Shown: piece by piece, positions 11,851-23,961 of the stretch
Layout: each line of letters begins with the position of its first letter
How positions within the stretch are numbered: the first letter of the stretch is position 1
Origin: Symbiodinium natans
Lineage: Eukaryota > Sar > Dinophyceae > Suessiales > Symbiodiniaceae
Assembly (NCBI GenBank): GCA_905221605.1
Contig: CAJNDS010000136.1
Location: 571,001 to 635,000 of the forward strand
Reading direction: 5' to 3'
DNA: 64,000 nt
Program-made: the position numbers and the translations under genes
The notes under the pieces: generated by a model
The model's input: the letters and a program-made list of their open reading frames with translations, nothing else
Database searches by the model: none
Told to the model about the DNA's origin: nothing

Positions 11851-12380
11851 TTGGGTCTGCAGAAGCAACACGGGGAAAGAAGTGAGAAGAACAACCCCAA
11901 GACACCTCTACTAAATTGGCTTCATTTCCAAGGGTGATGTCATAAGCTCATTTACAATCACAATTCTTGTAAGAAAAGCCCGTCTTGGCATACTCCCCCC
12001 TCCCTCCCCCCCCCCCCCCCAATTTATAAGTATAAGTACTATTTATAAGGCCTTGGATCCTTCTTTCGCTCATGCAATTCGCTTACTCTTTCTTACGGGT
12101 GAACACCACAAATATAATTACAGAGAAGATAAGAAGGTCACAGCGTGAGTTTTCTGTATTCTCATTGTTTCACTTGACAGCTATCAACCCTAAGTGACCC
12201 TACTAAGCCCGGTTTAGGGTTTAGGGTTTAGGGTTAGGGTTTAGGGTTTAGGGTTTAGGGTTTAGGGTTTAGGGTTTAGGGTTTAGGGTTTAGGGTTTAG
12301 GGACTAAGCCCAGCACTACACTCCGCAAACCCTGTGTTTATCCTGCAGGCCCTCTAGCAAGTCCCAACTCCTTGCTGCAG

Positions 12381-12430
12381 GCTCTTTGTCAGGGTCGAGC
12401 TGGCCGTCAAGGCTGAGCCCCGCTCTGGCT
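12381..12430 (+). CDS. Exon-like fragment: LFVRVELAVKAEPRSG
   Basis: TTGCTGCAG acceptor-like end followed by a short coding-like frame; the donor is unclear. Confidence 0.25.
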
Positions 12431-12675
12431 TTTCATGCAAAGGTTCAGGGTTTGGCGGTTTTGCGCCCGTGCCTCAAAAGGGTTTAGGTGGGAAAATCCA
12501 AACAAAGTAGAACTTCCCAAACAGTACCCTGGCACCCAGAGCAGGTCCCAGGGGGTTGGGTTCTCTGAAGGGCCCCTGAAAACCCACCTTTCTCTTTGGT
12601 CTAGCACCCTATACTACTATTGGGTCATTCCAAGGGGCCCCTAAGCCTCAAACTCCGAACCCTTAGCACCCTAAA

Positions 12676-12800
12676 CCCCAAACCCTAAACCCTAAACCCT
12701 AAACCCTACACCCTACACCCTAAACCCTAAACCCTAAACCCTAAACCCTAAACCCTAAACCCTAAACCCTAAACCCTAAACCCTAAACCCTAAACCCTAG
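12676..12800. repeat. Long CCCTAAA array
   Basis: About 17 units, with two CCCTACA variants. Confidence 0.95.
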
Positions 12801-13105
12801 CAGCCCCTGCAGCCTGAAAGCTATGTTCGCCTGGAGGTGCTTCCTTTAACCAACATGCTTCTGGGCACGATTCCTACGCACGGGCCCCAGGGTTTAGGGT
12901 TGAGGGTTAAAGGATCCCCAAAACCTTGCGACCTGGAACGTAATCACTCTTGAAGGGGCCGGTTGACCCCGAAGAGCCTGACTTGCTTGAACTTTGCAGA
13001 GCTTTACGACACACAGCAGCTGCCTTCAAGAAACCTCCCTTATGATCTTGTGGGTTATGGTCGTGAGGCCCTCAAGAGGTTGTCAGGAAGCCTACAACCC
13101 AGATC

Positions 13106-13255
13106 CCTGGGAGGATCCAAAAAGCAGAAGCCCCAAATAGTACTCTGCACTGTACTACTTCTGGGTCATTCTTAGGAACCCAAATACTGCCCTGTACTAC
13201 TTCTGGGTCATTCTTAGGAACCCTTAAGGGGATCTACTTTTTGGATCCTCCCAGG
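13106..13255. mobile_element. Inverted-repeat element, family J, copy 1
   Basis: CCTGGGAGGATCCAAAAAG and CTTTTTGGATCCTCCCAGG are perfect ends; inside, CTGTACTACTTCTGGGTCAT plus TCTTAGGAACCC occurs twice. A second copy is at 51,292-51,398. Confidence 0.65.
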
Positions 13256-13397
13256 CTCTGCTGTGGTCCATTGGGTTCTTAAAGTGGACGGACAGGAGTA
13301 GCTCTTAGCACCTTTTTTCTCTTCCTCCGTTCTAGTGGTGTTACGAGTCTGAGGGCCTAGGGCTACGAATGCATGTCTTATGTCTACATCGACTACT

Positions 13398-13512
13398 ATT
13401 TGCTTGAGCACTCTCCCAAAATAATATTCCCTATATTACCCTTGCAAGGAAGAATATATCTCTTTTTCTTTTTTTTTTTTTGGGGGGGGGGGGGGGTGGG
13501 TTCTTAAGCAAT
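13398..13512. mobile_element. Inverted-repeat element, family L, copy 1
   Basis: TTGCTTGAGCACTCTCCC and GGGTTCTTAAGCAA ends around a T/G homopolymer; related segments at 14,648-14,710, 17,262-17,330 and 57,882-57,965. Confidence 0.45.
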
Positions 13513-13571
13513 TCGTAGTCGATCGGACCCTCTGAGCCACAATAGGAGCTTCGCATAAACTCAGATTGCAG

Positions 13572-13713
13572 TTGGCGTGTTGGGGAGCTGAGGACGGCGG
13601 TTTACCTCCTCATCCGGCTGCAAGACCCCTGGCCGGACGTGGCCAAAAACCTCCACATCGCGGCTGGGTTGCAACGCCACGCACAACCCAAAACCTTGAG
13701 AGGAGTTGCGCGG
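13572..13713 (+). CDS. Exon island: ...ELRTAVYLLIRLQDPWPDVA...
   Basis: After GATTGCAG a 47-codon frame continues KNLHIAAGLQRHAQPKTLRG and ends CGG|GTTTGTG. This is one of the most protein-like single exons in the window. Family unknown. Confidence 0.45.
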
Positions 13714-14462
13714 GTTTGTGTGTGGGCGTAACCCTAAACCCTAAACCCTAGTGCTTGCACCATGGGCCCTTAGTGTGGTCCCTTATGATTACCCGTGTTT
13801 AAAGGGATCCGAAGACCAAGGGACCCGCAGTAAGGCCGCCATACAGTACCCGGAACCTTAGATTGCAAGGGTGTCGAGTTTCCAGGAAAATTTATACAGA
13901 AGCCATCCTGAACTCGCCGGGGCGAGTACCACAAATTTGGCTGCCGGCTAACTACCTAGAATTCTGTGAGGTTGAGGGAGTTGAGGGTATAGGGCTTAGG
14001 ACTTAGGCCCGAATTCTGGCAGGATTGCTGGGGAGACTAGATCCCTTCAGGGTTCCCTTTCAACAGCAGCCGAGCAGTAGTGCAGGAAACTAAATTGGGG
14101 GGTTCCAGCTCGTCCCAGGTGTTTGGGTAAGACCCAATTCAACCTGAACTAAGCTGTCCAGGGTTTCGGGTTGCGGGAGCGGGGAGAGGACGGGAGGGGG
14201 AGGGGGGTTTTAAATTGGGGTAATAATAATCCTTCAAATAGGTAACCCTAAACCCTAAACCCTAAACCCTAAACCCTAAACCCTAAACCCTACCTTTTGT
14301 GGGCGCTTGTGAAAGCTACTGACCCCTCCGCTCTGCTTAACTTGATTCTCCGCTCTGCCAACCCCAGACCCAGGTCATGTCAGTGATCAATCCAGCGGCG
14401 GCCTGAGATGGGTTGACACCGGGCTTTCTGGGAAGCGTTTTATGGGGGTGGGGTGTCTATAT

Positions 14463-14497
<35 letters not shown>

Positions 14498-15479
14498 GAT
14501 GATGATGCAGGGGGTCCCCTTCCCAGAAGAGTGAGCTATATAGTTCAGGGACATTACATCTAATCATAGCCAACGGACCCAAAGCCTAAGCTGTTATGCT
14601 TGCAACCCAAGTTGGGGCTCTTATCACTCAACTCCACTTCTACTACTACTTGCTTAAGAACCACCCTCCCAACATAGACAATGTTCTTCCTTGGAAGGGC
14701 AATACAGGGATGAAAATCCTCGGTTTTTTTCTTTGGGCTTATGCTGGGCGCGGAGAGGAGCTGCGCTCTGAGGTCTACGGCCTGCCCGGGGTGGTAATTA
14801 TGATGCTGGCGCCTGAGCACTGGCTTAGGATCTTTGGGATTTAGGGTTTTAGGGGTTTTGTCGTTAAATTTCTTTGGGGTTTGGGCTTGGGTTTAGAAGA
14901 TGGAGAAGAAGAACTCAGAGCGCCTCTGGCTCGCGTTAGCGACAGTTTAGGAGTTTTTGTTGTTGCGTTTAGGAGGAACGTATCTGAGAATATTTTTCAG
15001 AGGGCTTACAAGTGGCAAACCTCGAAGAGGATCCGGGTTGTGCAGGACTTGGGTTGTGACGTCGTGGGGCTCCCTCAGCCCTAACCCTAACATTGCATTT
15101 CCGTCTGCAATAGCCAACTCGGTCCCACCTTAGAAAGGACTGCAATTCTACGTTTGGGCTTGACGCTCATTCTAATCTCTGGCGAAGCCCGAAGCCCTAT
15201 AACCCTAAGATTCCTGCGCGCCCGAGGGCCGACGAAGGAGAGATGTCGCTCGTGGACCACTTCATGTCCACTGCGGCGCGGTGTTTTTGTTTCAGGGTTT
15301 GGGGCTAGCGGGGGAATCTGTATACGAGACCCCCCAGCTTTGGTGCATGTAGGGAGGGTTCTGCTTAGGGGAAGGGGTCGCTTGTGACATCTGCATTGTG
15401 TCACTGACATGTGCAGTCACTTTGTCACATCGGACAGTGTCTACCTCAGAGGACGCAGCCTCCGGTGGACTTTCTCTAG

Positions 15480-15586
15480 GACCCAGAGTAGGCCCTTACT
15501 CTTTTTTTTAGGGTTTAGGTTCCCTTATCAGCTCTTGAAGCCAAAAAGGGCAACCTTTTTATTCCTAGGCTACTCTTGGGTCTAGA
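15480..15586. mobile_element. Family A element, copy 2
   Basis: ACCCAGAGTAGGCCCTTACT ... GGCTACTCTTGGGTCT; complete 107-bp copy. Confidence 0.65.
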
Positions 15587-15921
15587 TTGCTGAGAGAGGG
15601 CTGCTGGACCAAGTTCTTCTTTTCCTTCTTAGAACAATACCATCAAAGCCTGCCTGCGGTTCGGTCAGCTAGGCGGGAGCGAAGAAAACCCGGCACAGCA
15701 CCTGTAACCCTCAACCCTAAAAGGTGTGCGAGCGTTGAGAGCCGAAGCCCTCAAAGGGAGGTTCCGTGAGAGTCCCTGACACTCCCATCCCTAACAGCCA
15801 GTTGGTTTTGGAGTGCTATACTCTAATCATTTATTTGGTTCTCCCTTCAGGGGAGGTTGAGTTCGAAACACCGAAAACCGACTCCCCTACCTGTAACGAT
15901 AACGAGAAATATACTTCTAAC

Positions 15922-16008
15922 TTGGGATGCTCCTCCGTATACTCACAGTCCTTAACAGGGCTCATAGTACCTCGATTATCATCCCTGTTCAGGACTGCTC
16001 GTATAAGG
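15922..16008. mobile_element. Family D, diverged copy
   Basis: TTGGGATGCTCCTCCGTATA ... CAGGACTGCTCGTATAAGG; inner CAGTCC/GGACTG stem kept. Confidence 0.5.
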
Positions 16009-17348
16009 CAACTTACAGCTGTAGGTTAGTCTTACTTGAGTGAAGCCACTTGTCAGGCCATCCCATTCTACGGTTCGCTGGCGCACGCGCCCCAGCCAGC
16101 GCGTTTGTTGCGCCCCACTGCCCTCAGAGCCTTATAGGGTTTAGGGTTTTAAGGAAAAGGGTTTAGGGAGTTTTGAGTTGCGTTTTTTTTTTTTTTTTTT
16201 TGGGGGGGGGGGGGGGGCAAAACATCGTAGACTCCGAGTGTCATGTCACGGCACAGCAAAGCCGACAACTTGGCACATCCGATGCCGTCCCAGGGTCATT
16301 GCCTTCTTTGCCAGCAACCTGGTGTTCCAGGACTTTTGGGCCGGGGTGCGCGTGTGGGGAAGAAGGGGTGGGGGGTGCGAGTGCGGTTTAGTTTTCTGCG
16401 GTTTATCAGGGTTTAGGGTTTAGGGTTTAGGGTTTAGTTGTTCAGGACAAGACTTCCAGAGCATTCGCCATTGGACCTTTGCAAGCTGGGCGTCTGCTGT
16501 TTGATGTGTAGGTGGGCTTTCTGCTCTTGATTGGATGGGGTGGCCCTTGTTTGTGGAAGGTAAGCCCTACACGGTATAGAAACTATTGAAAGTGCGAATT
16601 CGCGCAGCAGGTGCACCGGGGAAATAGGAACAGCACCCCACTTCATTGCTAAAAGGTGCGCACTTGGACACAGCAACTCGTGATGAAGGGACTCGCTGAA
16701 CAGAGCTAACATGCGAGTTTCCGAAACCCATATTGGGTCCTTATTCTTATAAAGGGCTTGATCTTTACCTGTCGCTGCTCAATGGTCGCGGCGACAAACG
16801 ACTAGTTTCAAGCGCGGTCGCGACTGTTTTTTCTTCTTTTGATGAAAAATGCAAAACCAGAAAAATGATAGGTAAAAATCATCCGTACCACACGACACGC
16901 GCGCACGTATGTATGTGACCGGTTTGGTCTGCCGAAGAGAAGTACCTTCCTGAACCCCCAGTGCACAAAGGGCGGCATGGCCACAGCTGACAGGACTTGC
17001 GCAGCTACACGGCACGCCCGGGGCGGATCCAGGCCAGTGAGGGAGCGTTTTGGGGTTTACCTGAAGAACCCAAAACCTTTTTGTGTACCGTTTTGAAAAA
17101 GGGCATTTTTTTGCAGCCTACATATGGTAGGTGTTGGGCCCTTGAAACGCCACAGACCCCCAATCTCCTCAATCCCTAAACCCTAAACCCTAAACCCTAA
17201 CCCTGCAAACCCCCAAACTCCTCAGCCCTGAAAAGTCTCCCTAATCGCCCTTAACTACTACTTGCTTAAGAACCCCCGGAAAAATAGAAATATTACTCCT
17301 TTTGAAGGGTAATGTAGGGTTTTTTTCTTTCGAGGCTCTGAAGCAAAC

Positions 17349-17447
17349 CCTTTGTCATAATTGGGGTAACATTTTACGTGTTTAAGGGTACTTAAACCCA
17401 ATAAGGAATAACAACTGACTTGTTAATACTGTCCCAACCATGAATCA
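17349..17447. mobile_element. Family E element, copy 2
   Basis: CCTTTGTCATAATTGGGGTA ... TGTCCCAACCATGAATCAG. Confidence 0.55.
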
Positions 17448-17995
17448 GAACAGCGGTACCCTAAACCCTAAACCCTAAACCCTAAACCCTAAACCCTAAA
17501 CCCTAAACCCTAAACCCTAAACCCTACGCCTCCAAGGCCCTCAACCCCAACCCCCCCCCCCCCCCCCAAAGACCCTGAGCTCCCAGCATTTTTCGAAAGC
17601 ATGTCATGTCGTAGACCCTGCGTGCGATTCCCTAAAGCCTAAAAAATATGAGGGTTTAGGGTTTAGGGTTAAAACCCCCGAAAACCCTAAAAAGCCCAAA
17701 AATCCCTAAACCCCTAAAACTCCAAAAAGTCAAGGCCCTTCACCCCTAAACTCTAAACCCCAAATCCTAAAGTCCCCAACCCTCCTCCCTCTCCCTCTCT
17801 TCCTCTCTCCCTCTCTCCCCCTCCCCTTCCCCTTCTCCCCTTCTCCCCCCCTTCCTCCCCTTCCCCTTCTCCCCCTCTCCCTCTCCATCGCCCCCTAAAC
17901 CCTAAACCCTAAACCCTAAACCCTAAACCCTTAACCCTTAACCCTTAACCCTAAACCCTAAACCCTAAACCCCAAACCCTAAACCCCAAACCAAG

Positions 17996-18081
17996 AGAAG
18001 GCCTTCGACGAGCGTCGCAAGGATGACGACGTCCTGGCCGAAGAGCGGCGGGTGGAAGGCTCCGGTCCCGAGGCTCTCGGG
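17996..18081 (+). CDS. Exon island: EKAFDERRKDDDVLAEERRV...
   Basis: A charged helix-type exon is squeezed exactly between a CCCTAAA/CCCCAAA array and a TTTAGGG array that starts at the putative donor (CGG|GTTTAGG). Confidence 0.45.
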
Positions 18082-19874
18082 GTTTAGGGTTTAGGGTTTA
18101 GGGTTTAGGGTTTAGGGTTTAGGGTTTAGGGTGTAGGGCATAAGGGTTTAGGGCCTAGGGCTTATAGAGTATAGAGTTTCGAGCCTCGGGCTTGTAGGTT
18201 TTTAATGTTAGTAGGAGTTTCTGAGGGCGCTCGTTCATTTTAAGAGGTGATTTGGCATTCCAGTTCGAGGCTTTGAAGATGTTTCGTGTCGGCATGATTA
18301 GGATGCTCGGCTAGGTTAAGGGGGGTTCATGGTTTAGGGGACGTTCGCCCATTGTGTTGCCTAGGGGTGTGTCAGGGCACCCTCATTCCGTGATTAGGAT
18401 GGTTGTAGGATTTCGGGCTTAGGATTTCGGATGTTCAGGGCTTGGTTGGTTGTTGAGAACATCCGCAGACGACATGGCCATGTTGCGCCCAAAAGACAAG
18501 CGCCGTTTTCGGGCGCCCGTCCTGCCAGGATGCGGCCAAGTATCAAGGCCTCCACCACACCTACAGGACGTGTGCGGCCTGGGGATATGCCACGCTGTAC
18601 CTGACTCCTTCATGTCGCTGACTTTGCTTTGCTCCCGTCATCCAAATTCTGTCATATCGCCGAAATATCTTTCCAGCATGCGCAGAGAAGTGAAACATGC
18701 TAGGTACCTAGAAGCCCAAAACCTTGAACCACTGTTGCTTCATCTGCGCCTGGAGCTCCATGAAAGCCAGAGGAACGATTAGGGATCTAGGGCGACACTC
18801 CGCAAAAGTCGCAGGGAGCAAAGTACCCCCAAATTGGCGTATTAACGTCATAAGACGACATAGGGGATGATCGGGGTCGTTGTGATGAGTTTCGCAGAGA
18901 GCTTCATACTTCCACTTGATTTAGGACTATACCCTGTTATCGGGACCCTGACATGAAGGAAAACATCTACTCCTGAGGGTACTCCTGTGCACTGCAGTCT
19001 CTCCGCCATCTGAGTTTGAGTTAGACGTGCGCAGACTTGATCCCCAAGACTCAGCCCCCTGCCTAGAGTGCAGTTCATGTCTTAGCATTCAGTGTTGTGG
19101 TTTGTCTCTGAGTGACTTGGTAGCCAAATGTTGAGCTTTGATAAACCTTTTGAGTTTGCTTATGTAGTAGGACTTAGTAGGAAGAATAATTGCGTTCTCA
19201 ATATTTGTTTATTCATTGGCTGTTGTTTGAGCAAGTTGGCTTGTCACCAAACGCCCTGAAAAATGAGATGCACCAGAAGGCAAACGGCAAGTGGCGTTGG
19301 AGTGTCGAGGTGTTAACAATCTTAGGGTGGTCCCGGTCCCTAAACCCTAAACCCTAAACCCTAAACCCTAAACCCTAAACCCTAAACCCTAAACCCTAAA
19401 CCCTAAACCCTAAACCCTAAACCCTAAACCCTAAACCCTTAACCCTTAACCCTAAACCCTAAACCCTAAACCCTAAACCCTAAACCCTAAACCCTAAACC
19501 CTAAACCCTAGCGGCCCCCGCAGTTGGCTCAGAGTGGCGCATGCCTGAGCGTCCTAAGCCGGTAACCCTAAACCCTAAACCCTAAACCCCAAAAGCCCCC
19601 TGAGACCCTAAGCCTTAAAGCCGCAGACCCAAAATGCGAAACCCCAAAGCCCCAAAACCCCTTGCAACCCCACTCAAGCCCACGAGGGAATAATTCGAGC
19701 TTTAGGGAGTTGGTTCGAAGAAGGGCTTACGACAAACTTCCACCAAAAAAACCGATCAGCACTAGAAGCACCAAGTCCTTAGGATTCAGAACCCCCCCCC
19801 CCCCTCACCCCCTAACCCTTTTAGCCCTCAACCCTGAATCTTGGAGGGGAGGCCTTCTTTCCCGGCACCGCCAC
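18082..19874. other. TTTAGGG then CCCTAAA arrays around unique DNA
   Basis: TTTAGGG 18,081-18,132; unique sequence 18,200-19,330 without a recognised gene (a 110-codon frame at 18,450 is unsupported); a long CCCTAAA array 19,340-19,510 with two CCCTTAA variants. Confidence 0.45.
19340..19510. repeat. Long CCCTAAA array
   Basis: About 24 units, with two CCCTTAA variants in the middle; one of the longest interstitial telomere-like arrays in the window. Confidence 0.95.
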
Positions 19875-19975
19875 ATGGGGCCCTCGAAACTGAGAGCCCT
19901 GGCCACCGCGGCAGCCGTCTGCGCGGCTCACGGGGCCCTGAACTGCTCCTTCGCCACTTGGGGCTGTGTTGAGAC
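19875..19975 (+). CDS. First exon with signal peptide: MGPSKLRALATAAAVCAAHG...
   Basis: The ATG is followed by Lys/Arg, a 14-residue Ala/Val/Cys hydrophobic core and a plausible cleavage site, as in secreted or plastid-routed proteins. The 3' boundary is unclear; CCCTAAA-type sequence begins soon after. Confidence 0.4.
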
Positions 19976-21570
19976 TCTCAACCCCTAAACCCCAAACCCC
20001 TAAACCCCAAGCCCTAAGCCCTAAACCACAAACCCTAAACCCCAAACCCTACGCCCCAAACTCCCAGCTGAAACCCGAAGAAAAGTAGGTAGTGCGGGCT
20101 GCCTCGGATCGACGCCTTGCCTGCCTTGTGCGAGAGTGAGAGTCGACAATGCTCAATCCCTAACCGGTTTAGGGTTTAGGGTTTAGGGTTTAGGGTTTAG
20201 GGTTTAGGGTTTAGGGTTTAGGGTAACTATGCCATAAGCCCCAAGTCAAACCCAAGTTCCTAACCCTGAGCCCAGCTCCCTTCAACTTAATTACACCGAC
20301 CCAGCTTCCTAACCCTAAACCCTGGCCCTAAACCCTAAACCCTAAACCCTGAGCCGTTCAACTTAAACCGATGTCGAACCCTAAGCCCTAAAACCCTAAA
20401 CACTAAGCTTCCTAACTTAAACCGAAATCAATCCCAAGCCCCACCGTAGGAACTTTCTAGTTTCCAGGGGGGCTCTGCCATCAGTCCTGGAGAGATGGGG
20501 AGGGAGGGAGGGAGAGAGAGAGAGAGAGAGAGAGAGGGGAGAGAGCGAGAGAGAGAGAGAGAGATAGATAGTGAGAGAGAGAACGAAGCACCCTAAACCC
20601 TCAACCCTCTTTTTGCGAGGAGGGGTGGGCTGTGGGGCCATCATTCGGGTCACTCACACACACACACACTGACACAGACTGAGGCCGAGGAGCTCAACGA
20701 CCCCGTCGTCACTGGCGCCTGTTTTTGGTAGGGGCCTACGGGGTTTGGGGTTTATAGCTTGCCCTTTAGGGTTTAGGGTTTAAGGTAGGGTGTTGGGCGT
20801 CAGCAGATAGGAGTAATGTTTTGACCCGTTTGTCCCCTTTGAACCCCTGAATAGAGAGCCCCTGGCACCAAGCTCCCCTTTGGCAAGTTAAGAGAACCTC
20901 TAAACCCTAAACCCTAAAACAACTTCAGGGGTGGGTTCCATAAAAATACTGGGAGTCGAGGGTTTCTCCAGCCCGGCTAGGAGCCGGGTGGACTTGCCGT
21001 GTTGTGAAGGGGGGGGGGGGGGGGTAAGGTTCCTTCATACAACTCGAAACCTTGCTCACCGGTTCCGTAGCAGTAGTAGTAGTAGTAGTAGTAGTTTAGT
21101 AGTAGTAGTAGTAGTAGTATAGGAGTAGTAGTAGTAGTAGGAGCAGTAGTAGCAGTAGTAGCAGCAGCAGCAGTAGTAGCAGCAGTAGCAGTATTAGTAC
21201 TACTACTACGACGACGACTAGGGGGCTACCATTTGAAAGGTTACCCATGCTGCCGAGCGCAAGATGTCTGGGATCGACTGCTCGACGGCGGAGGCTGCGG
21301 TGGCGCTGGGCCATCGAGAAGGAGTGTCTCTTGGATTTCAGGCAAAGCCCTCCTTAATGTGGTTAGTCTAGATTAGATGAGATTAAGTTCATGTTTGGTG
21401 ATAACATATTACGGTACGGTATGTCGTACACATACGAAAACATGTCGTTCATCATTACAATCCCCCCCCCCCCCCCCCCCCCCCCCCCCCGCCCCTTCTT
21501 TTGAGACTGAGACCGAGGCAACGCAGCCATGCAGCTCTGTCGAGAGTGCCAAACTGCCGTCTCATACTAT
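19976..21570. other. Arrays, (GA)n, poly-C and TAG-trinucleotide tracts
   Basis: TTTAGGG 20,167-20,224; purine (GA) tract 20,500-20,580; TAG/CAG trinucleotides 21,067-21,210; C30-type run 21,463-21,490. No gene supported. Confidence 0.55.
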
Positions 21571-21738
21571 GCTCCTTGGTAGCCCAGCGGTACCCATTTT
21601 GGGGCTTGGGTTTAGGGTTTCAGTTTTTAAGGGTTTAGGGTTTAGGGCTACTTGGTGGCCGTTGAGGGTTTCGGGCTACTTTGTAGCACTTTTGTAGCCC
21701 AGTGATACCCTCTGGCCCTTGTGTGCTGGGCTGCCAAG
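21571..21738. mobile_element. Family B, composite or tandem copies before a coding exon
   Basis: A CTTGGTAGCCCAGCGGTACC left end, TTTAGGG repeats and a second short copy (TAGCCCAGTGATACCC...GGGCTGCCAAGG) that ends exactly at the 21,739 exon. Confidence 0.5.
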
Positions 21739-21984
21739 GCTCTCAACCGAAGCGCTGCAAGCAACGTGTCGGTGGATGTCTCCTCCACAAGGGTGGAGTG
21801 CGAGCTTCCCCCATGGAATCCCAACCACTGCTCCAGATCTGTGAAGGGTTTCGGGATCGGTGTGCTGATCGCGACTGGCATCTCCCTTCTCGTAGTGGCG
21901 AGCGTGGGCGGCATAGCCTTCGACTGGCGCTTGCTGCCTGTCATCGTTGCCCGGCAACGCCGGAAGCTGCTTGTGCCTCTGTGA
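21739..21984 (+). CDS. Terminal exon with one membrane helix, 81 codons
   Basis: It begins right after a family B element (..GGGCTGCCAAG|G). It has a Cys/Ser-rich outer segment, helix GIGVLIATGISLLVVASVGG and a basic tail RQRRKLLVPL-stop. It looks like the end of a single-pass membrane protein. Confidence 0.45.
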   Translation, partial: ALNRSAASNVSVDVSSTRVECELPPWNPNHCSRSVKGFGIGVLIATGISLLVVASVGGIAFDWRLLPVIVARQRRKLLVPL

Positions 21985-22558
21985 CAACCAGAAGGGTTTA
22001 GGGTTAGTCTGTTGCTGCTACTGCTACACTCAGCCTCAGCCTTCGACAAGTTCTTGTAGTTCACAGTTCCTTTGTTGATCCGTGCTTGTGTCAGGGTGTC
22101 CCGACACCCCAGAGGGAGTATCCTGATCTTGACTTCTTCGGATGCATCCTGTAAAGAAAGCCTTTGGATCCCATACACCATCCCAAATGGCCAAGCTTCT
22201 CAAAATCAATCCTCAACCCTGCGCGAAATCCCTAGAAGCCCTTTTCATGGGTAGTTCTCGACATTGGGCCCTACATACTGCAGCACCTGCATCACGGGCC
22301 CCCGCAAGGGGCCCTATGTTTGAGAGAGACACCCTGTCACCCTGTCACCCTAAACCCTAAACCCCATTTTCGACCAACCAATTGGGCAACGGAACCTACT
22401 TGGAGGCTCATGGGTCGTCGTAGCTTGCTTTATAGAGAGAAGGCAACTGCAGTTCTATCCCGAAATCATCCTGTTTGGGGGGGGAGTACTTATAACCCTA
22501 AACCCTAAACCCTAACTGCCATGAACCTCACAACCCTTAAACTCTAAAGAACCCTCAG
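21985..22558. other. Unique host DNA with short CCCTAAA runs
   Basis: No exon can be supported between the membrane-protein exon and the 22,559 exon, although the minus strand has a long chance open frame opposite the real exon. Confidence 0.4.
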
Positions 22559-22625
22559 CCAGCCGACCGAGGTGGAGGCCATAGCAGTGCAGGAGAAGGC
22601 AGCCGGAGTTGATTGCATATTATAG
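22559..22625 (+). CDS. Exon island (terminal): QPTEVEAIAVQEKAAGVDCI...
   Basis: ACCCTCAG acceptor-like end after CCCTAAA-type sequence; a 21-codon frame to TAG, then a G11 run and a TTTAGGG array. Confidence 0.35.
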
Positions 22626-23059
22626 GGGTTCTTAAAAGGGCTCAAGGGGGGGGGGGGGTTAGGGTTTAGGGTTTAGGGTTTAGGGTGTAGGGTTTAGGGT
22701 TTAGGGTTTAGGGTTTAGGGTTTAGGGTTTAGGGTTTAGGGCTACTACCCTTTCAGGCCCCCTAAGCTTCCCGAGAAGGTTCCCTAGGTACCCTACCCCC
22801 ATGAACCTCCCTCCCTAGAAGCATAGGGCAGATCGAGGCGTTTTGGGGTTTAGCACCTCGAAGGCTACTGTCCCCCAAAACCCCTCGAAACCCGAACCCA
22901 CAGATAGAACCCAAACCCTTAACCCCAAACCCTAGACCCTAAACCCTAAACCCTAAACCCTAAACCCTAAACCCTGAACCCTAAACCCTAAACCCTAAAC
23001 CCTAAACCCTAAACCCTAAACCCTAAACCCTAAACCCTATCCTTTAGCCCAATTCTCAG

Positions 23060-23148
23060 GATTCCCAGGTGCACAGGGAAGAGGAGGCCACCAGCCCCTC
23101 GGCGCCCTTGCCTCCACGGCCGGTGCCACCGGCCCCTAGGCTCCGACA
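23060..23148 (+). CDS. Exon island: DSQVHREEEATSPSAPLPPR...
   Basis: AATTCTCAG acceptor and GTAAGT donor at 23,149 are both canonical. A 108-bp CCCTAAA array ends 19 bp before the exon and a 130-bp TTTAGGG array starts 10 bp after the donor. This is the cleanest example of the sandwich arrangement. Confidence 0.5.
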
Positions 23149-23155
23149 GTAAGTG

Positions 23156-23292
23156 GGGTTTAGGGTTTAGGGCTAGGGTTTAGGGTTTAGGGTTTAGGGT
23201 TTAGGGTTTAGGGTTTAGGGTTTAGGGTTTAGGGTTTAGGGTTTAGGGTTTAGGGTTTAGGGTTTAGGGTTTAGGGTTTAGGGTTTAGGGTT
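23156..23292. repeat. Long TTTAGGG array starting at an exon donor
   Basis: About 19 units; begins 10 bp after the GTAAGT donor of the 23,060 exon. Confidence 0.95.
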
Positions 23293-23961
23293 CGGGTTTC
23301 AAGCCGCTTGGGTGACACTTGGCTCTTTCCACTTCGTTCTACCCTAAACCCAACGCTTCAGGGTGTAGGGTTTAGGCCGCTCAGGCTGCGTGAACACTTG
23401 CTGCGACACGATCGGCGAAAAGTATGGGAGCGAAGAGTATGGGACTTCCAAGAAAACAAGCTCGTTGGGCATCTAAGTGCCCTAAAGCGCCCAATTGACC
23501 CTCTAAACCCCAATCCCTAAATTAGTTAGATGATACCTTGCCTATTTAGGTGTATGGCACCACCCACCCCCACCCCGAACCCTAGGATAAAGATCTATCT
23601 TAAGATCTCAGCGCCAATCCCACACCTCCAACCTCAAACCTCAGACTCCGACCATTCTCAAAATCAAGCCACCACCCTGGGCAGCCCAAGTATTAGAAAG
23701 ATCGTGTATTCCGAACTCGGCAAAGGGTCATGACTCGGCAGGGGCTGAGGTGGGTAAGAGGGAGGATGCAGTCGTGACAGCGCCTACGACGAGTCCAACA
23801 ACGCGACGGATGCGTCTGAGGACCTGGGTTTTTGTGGACATGCATGAAGCTACTTAAGCCACAGCCCGGAAGTCCCAGCGAAACGCAAATGACTATGATC
23901 TTGTTTATCGATTGCGCATGTGAATGTGAATGTTCTGTTGCTGTCGATTTCCCTTTTCTAG

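Larger units (their letters stand above)
10843..12380. other. CCCTAAA/CCCCAAA arrays, exon 11322, elements G3 and K
   Basis: Arrays 10,850-10,970 and 11,265-11,320; TTTAGGG array 12,207-12,301. Between 11,850 and 12,200 I see AT-richer unique sequence with no gene. Confidence 0.5.
12431..13571. other. CCCTAAA array and elements J, L
   Basis: Long CCCTAAA array 12,676-12,800; partial J element 12,600-12,650; J1 at 13,106; L1 at 13,398 with a T/G homopolymer. Confidence 0.5.
13714..17995. other. Mostly unique host DNA with elements A2, D5, E2, L and arrays
   Basis: CCCTAAA arrays 14,240-14,292 and 17,459-17,526; (GA)n at 14,468-14,492; T18G16 tract near 16,185; CT-rich tract 17,780-17,890. 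Short open frames around 14,881-15,084 and 15,766-16,029 have no supporting splice or family evidence. Confidence 0.45.
22626..23961. other. Large arrays around exon 23060, then the presumed intron of the 24.8-kb gene
   Basis: TTTAGGG 22,651-22,741; CCCTAAA 22,934-23,041; TTTAGGG 23,156-23,292 (longest pure array of this orientation); unique sequence 23,300-23,950. Confidence 0.55.

Noticed and set aside
21648-22181. Minus-strand 177-residue open frame
   Set aside because: It overlaps the plus-strand membrane-protein exon, which has a clean hydrophobic helix and an adjacent element boundary; the minus frame looks like its shadow.
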